Assembly: GCF_002232035.1 (NCBI RefSeq)
Contig: NZ_NKXR01000001.1
Span: 194,574 to 258,573 of the forward strand
Length of the DNA: 64,000 bases
Direction: 5' to 3'
Source of the DNA: Collinsella sp. TF06-26
GTDB taxonomy: Bacteria; Actinomycetota; Coriobacteriia; Coriobacteriales; Coriobacteriaceae
In this document: positions 50,926-59,166 of the stretch, piece by piece
Numbering within the stretch: the stretch's first letter is position 1
Layout: each line of letters begins with the position of its first letter
Made by a program: the position numbers and the translations under genes
Notes under the pieces: model-generated
What the model saw: only the letters and a program-made list of their open reading frames with translations
Database searches by the model: none
What the model was told of the DNA's origin: nothing

Positions 50926-51513
50926 TTGAGCCTTAAGGTTTATCGCGGGCGCACGCTTGCCCGCAGTCAGGCGCTGCAGCTGCTGTTCCAGGCCGAGGCC
51001 ACGGACAGCCCGCTTGAGCGCGTCCTCGAGGGCGATTTCCTGATCTCGAAGGGTCCCCTCGACCCCTATGCGCTGGAGCTTTGTCGCGGTGCCTACGAGC
51101 ATATCGATCGCGTCGACTGTGCCCTGCGCGCTGTCGCCAAGAACTGGGATCTTATGCGCATGCCCGGCGCCGACCGCAACCTGCTGCGTATCGCCGTCTA
51201 CGAGATGCGCTTCCTCACCGACGAGGAGGTCTCGGACGCCATCGTGATCAACGAGGCCGTCGAGATCGCCAAAGCCTATGGTACCGACCAGTCCGCATCG
51301 TTTGTCAACGGTGTGCTGGGCAAGATTGCTCGCAGCGAGGAGCTGCCGGGCGAGGACCTGTACCAAGAGCTGCTGACCGAGGATCGCGCTCGCGAGGAGG
51401 CACAGGCTGCCGAGGCGGCCGCCAAGGTCGCTGCCGCTCAGGCTGCCGCCGGTGTACTTGCCGAGGATCCGGACGCTGCTGAGGCCGTCGAGGCCGACTC
51501 CGTCGAGGAGTAG
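50926..51513 (+). CDS. nusB: Transcription antitermination factor NusB
   Basis: Binds boxA RNA with NusE (S10) to prevent early termination in rRNA operons. The 195-residue product has the all-helical NusB domain (RTLARSQALQLLFQAE, LLRIAVYEMRFL, AIVINEAVEIAKAYG, FVNGVLGKIA) in the first 135 residues, then an extra acidic Ala/Glu-rich tail of about 60 residues. TTG 50926 is the start with AAGGAG at 50914-50919. It is followed by xseB. Confidence 0.93.
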   Translation: MSLKVYRGRTLARSQALQLLFQAEATDSPLERVLEGDFLISKGPLDPYALELCRGAYEHIDRVDCALRAVAKNWDLMRMPGADRNLLRIAVYEMRFLTDEEVSDAIVINEAVEIAKAYGTDQSASFVNGVLGKIARSEELPGEDLYQELLTEDRAREEAQAAEAAAKVAAAQAAAGVLAEDPDAAEAVEADSVEE

Positions 51514-51515
51514 CC

Positions 51516-51782
51516 ATGCCAGAGGGTTCCGTCCGCAACTTCGATGAGATCTCGGATCGCCTGGACCAGATCATCGCCACCGTTCGCTCCAAGGATACGT
51601 CCCTGGAGCGTTCGCTCGATTTGTTTGACGAGGCGATTGAGCTTGGTTCCCGTGCGGTCGATATGGTCGACAAGTTTGAGCTGACGCCGCGTGAGGCCGA
51701 CAAGCTCGAGCAGGAATACGATGAGGATGCGGCAAACGAGTCCCAAGATAGACAGGCTGCATCCCCGGATACGAATGGTTGA
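51516..51782 (+). CDS. xseB: Exodeoxyribonuclease VII small subunit
   Basis: An 88-residue small subunit of the ExoVII single-strand nuclease. It has the typical helical core FDEISDRLDQIIATVRS and LERSLDLFDEAIELG. The large subunit gene (xseA), often adjacent, is not in this window, so it must lie elsewhere. It starts 2 bp after the nusB stop and overlaps the tlyA start by one base. Confidence 0.88.
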   Translation: MPEGSVRNFDEISDRLDQIIATVRSKDTSLERSLDLFDEAIELGSRAVDMVDKFELTPREADKLEQEYDEDAANESQDRQAASPDTNG

Positions 51783-52594
51783 TGGCATTCATGAAACGCG
51801 TGCGTCTCGATGACGAACTGATTTCACAGGGCATCTGCGCCGATCGCGCGGATGCCCTTCGCACTCTTATGGCCGGCTTGGTCTCGAGCGGCGGTGAGCG
51901 TTTGACCTCTCCGGGGCTCAAGGTGACGCCGGGCCTGCCGCTGCATGTTAAGGGACGCATTCCGTACGTTGGGCGCGGCGGCCTTAAACTCGAGGGTGCG
52001 CTCGATGCGTTTTGTATCGATCCCACGGGCCTTGCCTGCCTGGACGTAGGCTGCTCTACCGGCGGCTTTACCGATTGCCTGCTCAAGCGCGGTGCCGCCA
52101 CGGTCGTTTCGGTCGATGTGGGCCGTGCCCAGTTTGATTGGTCGCTGCGCCAAGACGATCGCGTGACGCTCCACGAGCGCACCAACGTGACGCATCTGCC
52201 CGAGCTCGGCTACGGCGACGCAATCGACCTGGCCGTGTGCGACGTGTCGTTTACGAGCATCGCGAACATCATCGATGCGGTGCTGGCGTGCCTGACGCCT
52301 ATGGGTTCGTTTTGCACGCTCGTAAAGCCGCAGTTTGAGGCTCCGGCAGCGCTGGTGAGCGAGGGCGGTATCGTGACCGACCCCGCCGTCCGCCGCGATA
52401 CGCTCGTGGCGGCGATTGAGCTTTTTGCCGTCAAGGGCCTGTTCCCGCTTGACGTGTGCGTGTCGCCCATCCATGGCGCTAAGGGCAACGTTGAGTTTTT
52501 CTTGTACGGCACAAGGTTTGTCCCCGGGGAGCGCGCCGACGATGAGCTGCAATCCCAGGTATCGGTTTTGAGCGAGAAAGCTGCAACGCTATGA
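51782..52594 (+). CDS. tlyA: TlyA family rRNA 2'-O-methyltransferase
   Basis: A 270-residue S4-domain plus FtsJ-like methyltransferase; characterised TlyA proteins methylate 16S and 23S rRNA and affect capreomycin susceptibility. It shows RVRLDDELISQGIC (S4), YVGRGGLKLEGAL (catalytic Lys), the SAM motif DVGCSTGGFTD, CDVSFTSI and LVKPQFE. ATG 51782 overlaps the xseB stop; ATG 51791 and a TTG at 51779 are alternatives. Four bases overlap with nadK. Confidence 0.92.
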   Translation: MAFMKRVRLDDELISQGICADRADALRTLMAGLVSSGGERLTSPGLKVTPGLPLHVKGRIPYVGRGGLKLEGALDAFCIDPTGLACLDVGCSTGGFTDCLLKRGAATVVSVDVGRAQFDWSLRQDDRVTLHERTNVTHLPELGYGDAIDLAVCDVSFTSIANIIDAVLACLTPMGSFCTLVKPQFEAPAALVSEGGIVTDPAVRRDTLVAAIELFAVKGLFPLDVCVSPIHGAKGNVEFFLYGTRFVPGERADDELQSQVSVLSEKAATL

Positions 52595-53451
52595 AGGTCT
52601 TTCTGGTTCCCAATTACTACAAGCAAGAGGCGGTCGAGAGCGGCCTGATGCTCGAGCTTTGGCTGACGCGCCAGGGCTATGAGGTCGCATGGGCTGCCGA
52701 CCAGCGATCGAAGATTCAAAGCACGCCTGATATTGACGGCTCCGATCTGGTCATTACGCTCGGCGGCGACGGTACGCTGCTGCGCGCTGCCCGCATTCTC
52801 AACCATCGCGAGATTCCTATCCTTGGTCTTTCCTATGGTCACCTGGGTTTTTTAACTGCTGCGAGCCCCGAGGAGCGCGACATTCTGCAGGTCGTGAGCG
52901 ACGCCCTGTCCGGCGAGCTGCACGTGAGCCGCCGCGCCACCATCGCCGCGGATATCGTGTCCGTGCGCGAAGACGGCACGAAGGATGTCGTGCGCACGTT
53001 TGCCCTCAACGATATGGCACTTACGCGCGGCCCCCTGTCCGATATGGTTGAGTTTGACATCACGGTGTCCGGCCATCATATCGACCGCCTTCGCGGCGAC
53101 GGTGTCGTCGTTTCGACGGCGACCGGCTCCACCGGCTACGCGCTTTCCGCCGGCGGTCCCATTGTCAGCCCCGATTACACGGGTATGGTCTGTGTGCCCA
53201 TCGCCCCGCATACCATTCAGGCTCGCGCTTTTTTGACCTCGCCGAGTGATGTCGTCGAGATCTTTATGTCTGATGATCGCCCGAGCGTGCCGGCGATTGC
53301 CATCGACGGACAGTTTATTACCTGCGATGGCACGGTTGAGAGCGTGGCCGTGCGTCGCGGTCCCGGCGATGTGCTGCTGCTGGATTACGGCCCCGAGAGC
53401 TTCTACAACTCGGTGAGCCGCGTGTTCTACGGAGTGCGTCATGATCGATGA
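52591..53451 (+). CDS. nadK: NAD kinase
   Basis: Makes NADP+ from NAD+ and ATP or polyphosphate. The 286-residue product has the GGDGT motif (VITLGGDGTLLRAAR), the NDMAL stretch and the ATGSTGYALSAGGPI site. It overlaps tlyA by 4 bp and recN by 11 bp, so the whole tlyA-nadK-recN set is translationally coupled, the usual order in Gram-positive bacteria. Length is standard. Confidence 0.96.
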   Translation: MKVFLVPNYYKQEAVESGLMLELWLTRQGYEVAWAADQRSKIQSTPDIDGSDLVITLGGDGTLLRAARILNHREIPILGLSYGHLGFLTAASPEERDILQVVSDALSGELHVSRRATIAADIVSVREDGTKDVVRTFALNDMALTRGPLSDMVEFDITVSGHHIDRLRGDGVVVSTATGSTGYALSAGGPIVSPDYTGMVCVPIAPHTIQARAFLTSPSDVVEIFMSDDRPSVPAIAIDGQFITCDGTVESVAVRRGPGDVLLLDYGPESFYNSVSRVFYGVRHDR

Positions 53452-55069
53452 GCTGCAGGTTTCCAACATTGCACTCATCCGCGAGGCGACGTTGGTTCCG
53501 AGTGCGGGCCTGACTGTCCTGACCGGCGAGACCGGCGCCGGTAAGACCGCGCTGCTCTCGGCCCTCAAGCTTATTTTGGGCGAGCGCGCGGATTCGTCGA
53601 CGGTGCGCGAGGGCGAGGCGCTGGCGAGCGTCGAGGCGCGCCTGTTCGACGGTCCGCACGACACGGAGGGGTTCACCGTACAGCGTAGCCTTTCTGCCGA
53701 GGGCCGCAGCCGCGTAAAAATTGACGGCCGCATCGCCAGCGTGCGTGAGCTTTCGGAGCGCGTCGGCGTGATGATGGATCTTTGCGGTCAGCACGAGCAC
53801 CAGCGCCTCCTCGATCCGGCGCATCATGTTGCCATGGTTGATGCCTGGGCTGGTCGCTCTGCGCTCGAGGCGCTCGACCGTTACCGTGCCTGCTTCAAGG
53901 CGTCGCGTGCGGCTGCCAAGGAGGTCCGTCGCGTGGAGGAAGCCTCACGCGCGCAGGGGAGTCGCGTCGAGGAAGCGCGTTTCGCCCTCGAGCGCATCGC
54001 CGAGGTCGACCCCAAGCCGGGCGAGTATGAGGAACTCGAGGAACTGCTGCCGCGCTCCGAACATGCCGAGGTACTGGTTGCCACAGCTAACGATGCCCAT
54101 GCATCGCTTGCCGCCGAAGGTGGAGCGCTCGATGCCGTGAACAGCGCCGTGGCCGAGCTTTCCCGTATGGCTACCGTCGATCGCAAACTGGGCGACATTG
54201 CCGATGCGCTTTCGGATGCCTGCATCTCCCTTGAGGATAGCGCGAACGAGCTTCGTGCCTATCGCGATGGCGTCGCCTTCGACCCGCGCGAGCTCGCTCG
54301 CATGCGCGAGCGGTATTCCGACCTCAAGGGCCTGCTGCGTCAGTGGGGTCCCACCATGGACGATGTTTTTGCCATGCGCAATCGCTCGCAAGAGCTGCTG
54401 TCCCTGGTCGATGATGGCGATGAACAGATCAAAAAGGCGCGTGAGGCACTCGGGAGCGCCGAGCGCGAGCTGTTCGCTGCTGCCAAGGCACTTAAGCGTG
54501 CTCGCAATACGGCGGCCCCGCGCTTCTGCCACGAGGTCGGCCGCCAGATGGCGCGCTTGGAGATGGGCGCCGCCGAGCTCGTTTGGGAGTCGCGTGATCT
54601 TCCGCGCGCCGAGTGGACGCCGGCGGGTCCTTCGAGCTACGAGCTTTTGTATCGCAGCGGTGCCGGCTTGACGCCGCGACCCCTGCGCCGCATTGCGTCG
54701 GGCGGCGAGCTCAGCCGCGTTATGCTGGCGAGCAAGGTGGTCTTGGGTAATGCGGACGGTGTCGATACGCTGGTGTTTGACGAGGTCGATGCCGGTGTCG
54801 GCGGCTCCACGGCGCGTGCACTCGCGGGCGTGCTGGCAGATCTCTCCGCTACGCATCAGGTGATTGTCGTAACCCACTTGGCGCAGGTCGCCGTCATGGC
54901 CGACAAGCATTATGTTGTCAGCAAGGAATTGGGCGATGTTCCTCAGACGCATTTGGACGAGGTAACCGGCGAAGCGCGTACCGCCGAAATCGCCCGAATG
55001 TTGAGCGGTGATCAGTCGGAGGCAAGCTTGGCCCACGCAAAGCAGATGCTCGAAGAAGCTCGAGGCTAA
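53441..55069 (+). CDS. recN: DNA repair protein RecN
   Basis: An SMC-like ATPase acting in double-strand break repair. The 542-residue product has Walker A GETGAGKTALLSAL at the N-terminus, two coiled-coil arms separated by a short hinge, the signature RRIASGGELSRVMLASK, Walker B TLVFDEVDAGVGGSTA and VVTHLAQVA. It ends the tlyA-nadK-recN unit; a strong hairpin separates it from the convergent RpiR gene. Confidence 0.96.
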   Translation: MIDELQVSNIALIREATLVPSAGLTVLTGETGAGKTALLSALKLILGERADSSTVREGEALASVEARLFDGPHDTEGFTVQRSLSAEGRSRVKIDGRIASVRELSERVGVMMDLCGQHEHQRLLDPAHHVAMVDAWAGRSALEALDRYRACFKASRAAAKEVRRVEEASRAQGSRVEEARFALERIAEVDPKPGEYEELEELLPRSEHAEVLVATANDAHASLAAEGGALDAVNSAVAELSRMATVDRKLGDIADALSDACISLEDSANELRAYRDGVAFDPRELARMRERYSDLKGLLRQWGPTMDDVFAMRNRSQELLSLVDDGDEQIKKAREALGSAERELFAAAKALKRARNTAAPRFCHEVGRQMARLEMGAAELVWESRDLPRAEWTPAGPSSYELLYRSGAGLTPRPLRRIASGGELSRVMLASKVVLGNADGVDTLVFDEVDAGVGGSTARALAGVLADLSATHQVIVVTHLAQVAVMADKHYVVSKELGDVPQTHLDEVTGEARTAEIARMLSGDQSEASLAHAKQMLEEARG

Positions 55070-55087
55070 GTCGTATCAGCGGTGTTG

Positions 55088-55119
55088 GTGGGACAAAATA
55101 GACTGAAATTTTGTCCCAC
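55088..55119. terminator. Bidirectional terminator between recN and the RpiR gene
   Basis: A perfect 12-bp stem, GTGGGACAAAAT with ATTTTGTCCCAC (55088-55099 with 55108-55119), and an 8-nt loop. T- and A-rich flanks allow use on both strands. It contains the GGGAC motif seen in other intergenic repeats here. Confidence 0.75.
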
Positions 55120-55127
55120 TTCGCGTT

Positions 55128-55985
55128 TTACTCTACGACCTTATCCGGTTGGATGAGCTCCTCGTAGTAGCTGATGTGCTCTCGGGCGTCCTCGATTTCG
55201 GGCAGCAGGAAGTTGTAGATGACTTCGATGATCATCGTGGCGCTGATCTTGGAGAACGCAAAGTCACCCGTCGTCAGCAGCGCTTCATGGTTGACGGTAT
55301 TAAAAGTGTAGTCTGCCAGGCGCGCGAGTGGAGACTTGCTGTCGCTGCTGATGACGACTACGGTGGCACCGCAGTCGCGAGCCGCTTTTGCCATGCGATT
55401 CAGTCGGCGCGACTTGCCGGAGTTTGAGATGAGCACGATGACGTCACCCGGGCGCAACGTGAGCGCAAAGCCGATAGATGTCTCGCTAATGGTGCTTGCC
55501 ATGCAGCGCAGGCCCAGCTGCGAAAACTTAAACGTCGCATCGAGCGCGACCGCGTTCGTATTGCCCACAGCCGCAAACTCAATAACCCCTGCATGCTTAA
55601 GGGCATGCACAACAGCCGCCAACGTATCGTGGTCGATCCCGTCGATGGTCGCATTAAGCTCGCTCACCTTAGCAGCCAGGATGTTCTTGAGGCTCTGCTC
55701 CATATTGTCGAGCGAGACCTCGTCAGTCAGGCCCTCGTTGCGCTGGCTTTCCAAATCCCTCGCCAACGAAAACTGAAAGCTGCGGAAGCTGCCAAAGCCC
55801 AGCTTGCGGCAAAAGCGCGAAACCGTCGCCTCGGACGTTGCGGCGGCTCGTGAGAGCTGGGCGGCCGTCAGGCGCGGCGCCTCGGACTGGTGCTCCAATA
55901 TATAGTCGACAATGCGCTGCTCGGACTCACTGTATCCCTGGTGGGTACTAATGAGGGAAAGTGCGCTCTTGCTACTATCGGTCAT
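55128..55985 (-). CDS. RpiR family transcriptional regulator
   Basis: A 285-residue MurR/RpiR-type regulator: an N-terminal HTH (YSESEQRIVDYILEH ... RAAATSEATVSRFCRKLGFG) and a C-terminal SIS sugar-phosphate-binding domain (VIVLISNSGKSRRLNRMAK). It is divergent from the fructose-type PTS gene, so control of that gene in response to a sugar phosphate is the natural inference. The ATG at 55985 follows AGGAG; an upstream start would overlap the divergent promoter region. Confidence 0.88.
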   Translation of the reverse strand: MTDSSKSALSLISTHQGYSESEQRIVDYILEHQSEAPRLTAAQLSRAAATSEATVSRFCRKLGFGSFRSFQFSLARDLESQRNEGLTDEVSLDNMEQSLKNILAAKVSELNATIDGIDHDTLAAVVHALKHAGVIEFAAVGNTNAVALDATFKFSQLGLRCMASTISETSIGFALTLRPGDVIVLISNSGKSRRLNRMAKAARDCGATVVVISSDSKSPLARLADYTFNTVNHEALLTTGDFAFSKISATMIIEVIYNFLLPEIEDAREHISYYEELIQPDKVVE

Positions 55986-56046
55986 GGATGGCTCCTGGTT
56001 GGCATGAAAATCTAACTTGATTTGCAATGCCATAGTATACGGGCAT

Positions 56047-56130
56047 TTTCAATTACAAGATACACCTTGCCGTTTCAAGTGTTGATGGTAAACTTTCACT
56101 TACCGTTTACGGTTATGAAAGAACCTTTCA
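56047..56130. promoter_or_regulatory. Putative RpiR operator and PTS promoter region
   Basis: TGAAAGAACCTTTCA (56116-56130) is an inverted repeat with 5-bp arms; further TTTCA half-sites occur at 56047, 56073 and 56094, and GTAAAC/GTTTAC arms lie at about 56089-56110. TTGCCG (56067-56072) and TAAACT (56089-56094), 16 bp apart, could be the PTS promoter. The set is suggestive, not proven. Confidence 0.45.
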
Positions 56131-56257
56131 CCGGAGAATTGCGCCTTGTCTCTTCTCACGTGGACGGTAGGTTGGTATCTTTCAGTTGTGGAAAAGCGCG
56201 CAAGGATGCGCGTGTAGGGGAGCGCCTGCGGGCGCAGTACTCAAGAAGGAGGGACAC

Positions 56258-58261
56258 ATGGCTAAGTTTGACATCATCGCCGCTACCGGTTGCCCGACCG
56301 GCATCGCGCACACCTTCATGGCGAAGGAGGCGCTGGAGAAGGCAGCTGCCGAGCGAGGTCTGACCATTAAGGTCGAGACCCATGGCCAGGTCGGTGTCGA
56401 GAACGAGCTCACCAAGAGCGAGATCGCCGGTGCCAAGGCCGTCGTCGTCGCAGCCGATAAGGATGTCCAGGCGGAGCGTTTCGCCGGCAAGCGCATGGTT
56501 TCCGTTGGTGTTTCCAAGGCCCTGTCCGTTGAGGCAGCCGGTAAGCTGATCGACCGCGCGCTCGCCGCCAAGGGTGACGACTCGGTTGCGGCTGCTGCCG
56601 ATGTCGAGGATGAGGTCGAGGAGAAGGAGTCCATCGGCCACATCATCTACAAGCACCTCATGAACGGCGTCAGCCACATGCTGGTCTTCGTCGTCGCCGG
56701 TGGTGTCCTGACCGCCGTTTCGTTCCTGTGGGGCATCACGTCCTTCGATTCGACGGCGTCTGACTACAACAGCTTTGCCGCTATGCTCAAGATCATCGGC
56801 GGCATCGCCATGAACCTCATGGTTCCCGTGCTTTCCGCCTACATCGCCGAGTCTATCGGCAAGCGCCCGGCACTCGTCCCCGGCTTTGTTGCCGGTATGA
56901 TCGCCATCCAGGGTCTGCCCGTTAACGCCGAGACCGGTATGATCGACGCCGGCGGCGCCGGCGTGGGCTTCGGTTTCCTGGGCGGCATCGTCGGCGGCTT
57001 CCTCGCTGGCTATGTCATCCTGCTGCTCGAGAAGGTCTTCTCCAAGCTGCCCAAGAATCTGGACGGCCTCAAGGCTATCTTCCTGTACCCGCTGTTCTCG
57101 ACCGCCATCGCCGCCCTGGTCATGCTCGGCATCTCCGGCCCCATGGCTGCCATCAACACCGCCATGATGGACTTCCTCAAGGGTCTGTCTGCCTCTGGCG
57201 CCATTGTCCTGGGCCTTGCCATCGGCTGCATGTGCGCCGTTGACATGGGCGGCCCGGTCAACAAGGCTGCTTACGTCACCGGTACCGCTATGCTCACCGA
57301 GGCCCTGGCCGCCGGTGTCGGCACCGACACCTACAACTTCGGCACCAACTTCATGGCTGCCGTCTCCGCCGCCTGCATCGTTCCGCCGCTGATCACCACC
57401 TTCGCCGTCGTCGTCGGCAAGAAGTACTTCAGCCAGGAGGATCATGACGCCGGTATCGTCAACCTCATCCTTGGTTGCACCCACATCACCGAGGGCGCCA
57501 TTCCGTTCATGACCAAGAACATCTGGCCCGTCATGCCCATCATGATGCTTGGCTCCTCCATCGCCTCGATCCTGACCATTATGTTCAACGTTCACGATCC
57601 GGCGCCCCACGGCGGCTTCCTGGTCCTGCCCGTTGTCGAGAACGGTCCGCTGTGGGTCCTCGCGATCCTCATCGGTGCTGTGGTCGGCGGCATCCTGTTC
57701 GTGGCCTTCAAGAAGTACGACTTCGAGAAGAATCAGAAGGCCGCTCCTGCAGCCAAGCCGGTTGAGGCCCCCAAGGCCGCTGCCGTCGAGGCCCCTAAGG
57801 CCGAGGCTGCCGACTTCGTGAAGGTCGAGAATGTCTTTGTCGCCGAGGACTTCGCTTCTCGTGACGAGGCTCTGAGCTTCGTTTCCAACCAGGCTGTCAA
57901 GGCCGGTATCGCCAGCGACGCCGACGCCGTGATGAACGCCTTCCTGGCCCGCGAGGCCGAGGGCACCACGGGCATGATGGAGGGCTTCGCCATCCCGCAT
58001 GCCAAGTCCGACGCCATTACCGAGGCTGCCGTCATCGTCGTTAAGGACGAGTCCGGCGTGACCGGTTGGGATACCATGGACGGCGCTCCTGTCAACGTGG
58101 CCATCGCTCTGCTCATCCCTGGTGCACAGGCTGGCACCACGCACCTCAAGATCCTGTCCAAGGTTGCCGAGGCGCTCATGGACGAGGACTTCCGTGGCAC
58201 CGTCAAGGGTTCCACCGACGCCGCCGAGATCGCCAAGACGATCAACGCCCGCCTGGTCTAA
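56258..58261 (+). CDS. PTS fructose-type transporter, IIB-IIC-IIA fusion
   Basis: Imports and phosphorylates a ketose, probably fructose. The 667-residue protein has a IIB domain first (phosphorylation site Cys12 in ATGCPTGIAHT), a IIC membrane domain with about ten helices (about 125-475, including HMLVFVVAGGVLTAV and GPVNKAAYVTGTA), an Ala/Pro/Lys/Glu linker, and a C-terminal IIA domain whose active His lies in FAIPHAKSDAIT. AAGGAGGG precedes ATG 56258. HPr, enzyme I and 1-phosphofructokinase genes follow. Confidence 0.93.
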   Translation: MAKFDIIAATGCPTGIAHTFMAKEALEKAAAERGLTIKVETHGQVGVENELTKSEIAGAKAVVVAADKDVQAERFAGKRMVSVGVSKALSVEAAGKLIDRALAAKGDDSVAAAADVEDEVEEKESIGHIIYKHLMNGVSHMLVFVVAGGVLTAVSFLWGITSFDSTASDYNSFAAMLKIIGGIAMNLMVPVLSAYIAESIGKRPALVPGFVAGMIAIQGLPVNAETGMIDAGGAGVGFGFLGGIVGGFLAGYVILLLEKVFSKLPKNLDGLKAIFLYPLFSTAIAALVMLGISGPMAAINTAMMDFLKGLSASGAIVLGLAIGCMCAVDMGGPVNKAAYVTGTAMLTEALAAGVGTDTYNFGTNFMAAVSAACIVPPLITTFAVVVGKKYFSQEDHDAGIVNLILGCTHITEGAIPFMTKNIWPVMPIMMLGSSIASILTIMFNVHDPAPHGGFLVLPVVENGPLWVLAILIGAVVGGILFVAFKKYDFEKNQKAAPAAKPVEAPKAAAVEAPKAEAADFVKVENVFVAEDFASRDEALSFVSNQAVKAGIASDADAVMNAFLAREAEGTTGMMEGFAIPHAKSDAITEAAVIVVKDESGVTGWDTMDGAPVNVAIALLIPGAQAGTTHLKILSKVAEALMDEDFRGTVKGSTDAAEIAKTINARLV

Positions 58262-58299
58262 TCCCACAGTACGCGAATAACATCGCCCCCTGTAACAAA

Positions 58300-58332
58300 G
58301 GCGAGGACTCCCTACGGGTCCTCGCCTTTTTT
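58300..58332 (+). terminator. Terminator of the PTS permease gene
   Basis: GGCGAGGAC (58300-58308) with GTCCTCGCC (58318-58326), followed by six T. It ends the permease transcript before the hairpin-rich gap to ptsH. Confidence 0.85.
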
Positions 58333-58342
58333 CATACCACCC

Positions 58343-58389
58343 GGCACTCAGGGACGTTCCTTTTCTGCCGGCACCCCGGGACACTCCTT
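58343..58389. repeat. GGGAC-type 27-bp-period tandem repeat
   Basis: Two 20-bp units, 58343-58362 and 58370-58389, agree at 16 positions (GGCAC...GGGAC...TCCTT) and are 27 bp apart, the same period as the repeat at 2398. A small hairpin AGGGC/GCCCT (58400-58416) follows. Part of the same motif family. Confidence 0.5.
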
Positions 58390-58461
58390 AGTACCCAACA
58401 GGGCATAAATAGCCCTCATCGAGTGAATCACCCACGCGAACAATAATTCAGCCAGAATTCC

Positions 58462-58667
58462 TTTCGCACGATATTGCTCTGGACCATCCGAGTTTCCGCA
58501 ACTCGCCTGCCGGGCGGGGCGGTTAAGTTTGTCGTGAGTTCCGCACGCAAAGGAAAGCACTTAATGTGCTTTCTGTCTTGCGCCGGACTGTAGAGCAGCA
58601 AACTTAACCGCCCCGCCCGGCAGGCGAGCGGACAGCGAACGACATCTGTCCAACAATTCGTGCGAAA
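58462..58667. repeat. Long inverted repeat upstream of ptsH
   Basis: Perfect 30-bp core arms: 58502-58531 and 58599-58628. Inside is an 8-bp stem (GAAAGCAC/GTGCTTTC, near 58553-58573) extended by CGCAA/TTGCG. Outside, TTTCGCACGATATTG (58462-58476) matches the reverse complement of CAATTCGTGCGAAA (58654-58667) with one bulge. The whole 206 bp can fold into one rod with internal bulges. No gene or coding pattern fits it. No matching copy occurs in this window. Confidence 0.75.
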
Positions 58668-58769
58668 CACAATGAAAAACCGTTTGATGTGAGTTAATAT
58701 AAACAACGTCGTGAATCTGACTCCTGCCACATGCATGACAGGGGTTAAACACAAAAAAAGGAGTCAACT

Positions 58770-59033
58770 ATGGTTTCTGAGAAGGCTACCCTCGTTAATC
58801 CTCAGGGTCTGCACATGCGTCCGGCTGGTCTGTTCGCCTCCACCATGGGCAAGTACGCCTGTGACGTGACGGTCGTCACCCCCGAGAAGGAGGTCAACGG
58901 CAAGTCCCCGATGGCCCTCATGGCTGCTGGTATCCCCTGCGGCACCGAGGTCGAGGTCAAGTGCGACGGCGCCGACGAGGCCGAGGCTCTGGCTGCTGCC
59001 ATCGAGCTCATCAAGAGCGGTCTTGGCGAGTAG
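58770..59033 (+). CDS. ptsH: Phosphocarrier protein HPr
   Basis: Carries phosphate from enzyme I to the PTS permeases. The 87-residue product has the active-site His15 in NPQGLHMRPAG and a serine exactly at position 46 (NGKSPMALM), the site used by HPr kinase for catabolite control in Gram-positive bacteria. No HPr kinase gene is in the window. AAAGGAG precedes ATG 58770. A terminator-like hairpin separates it from ptsI. Confidence 0.95.
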   Translation: MVSEKATLVNPQGLHMRPAGLFASTMGKYACDVTVVTPEKEVNGKSPMALMAAGIPCGTEVEVKCDGADEAEALAAAIELIKSGLGE

Positions 59034-59078
59034 AACTCAAACGGGTCGCATGTTGAACAACTAAGTTCATATTTGGGG

Positions 59079-59114
59079 GCGCAGTGACCTGTCTTAAGGT
59101 AGCTGCGCTCTTTT
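59079..59114 (+). terminator. Hairpin between ptsH and ptsI
   Basis: GCGCAG (59079-59084) with CTGCGC (59103-59108) plus an inner ACCT/AGGT stem; TCTTTT follows. Probably a partial terminator that lets HPr be made in excess over enzyme I. Confidence 0.6.
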
Positions 59115-59166
59115 GTCATGGATATGGCAAAACGCTTTATCACATGACACGGAGAGAGGAATGGGA

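Noticed and set aside
56156-58384. A 742-codon open frame opposite the PTS permease gene
   Set aside because: Same cause as above; the translation is a low-complexity Gly/Asp/His/Val mix without family motifs.
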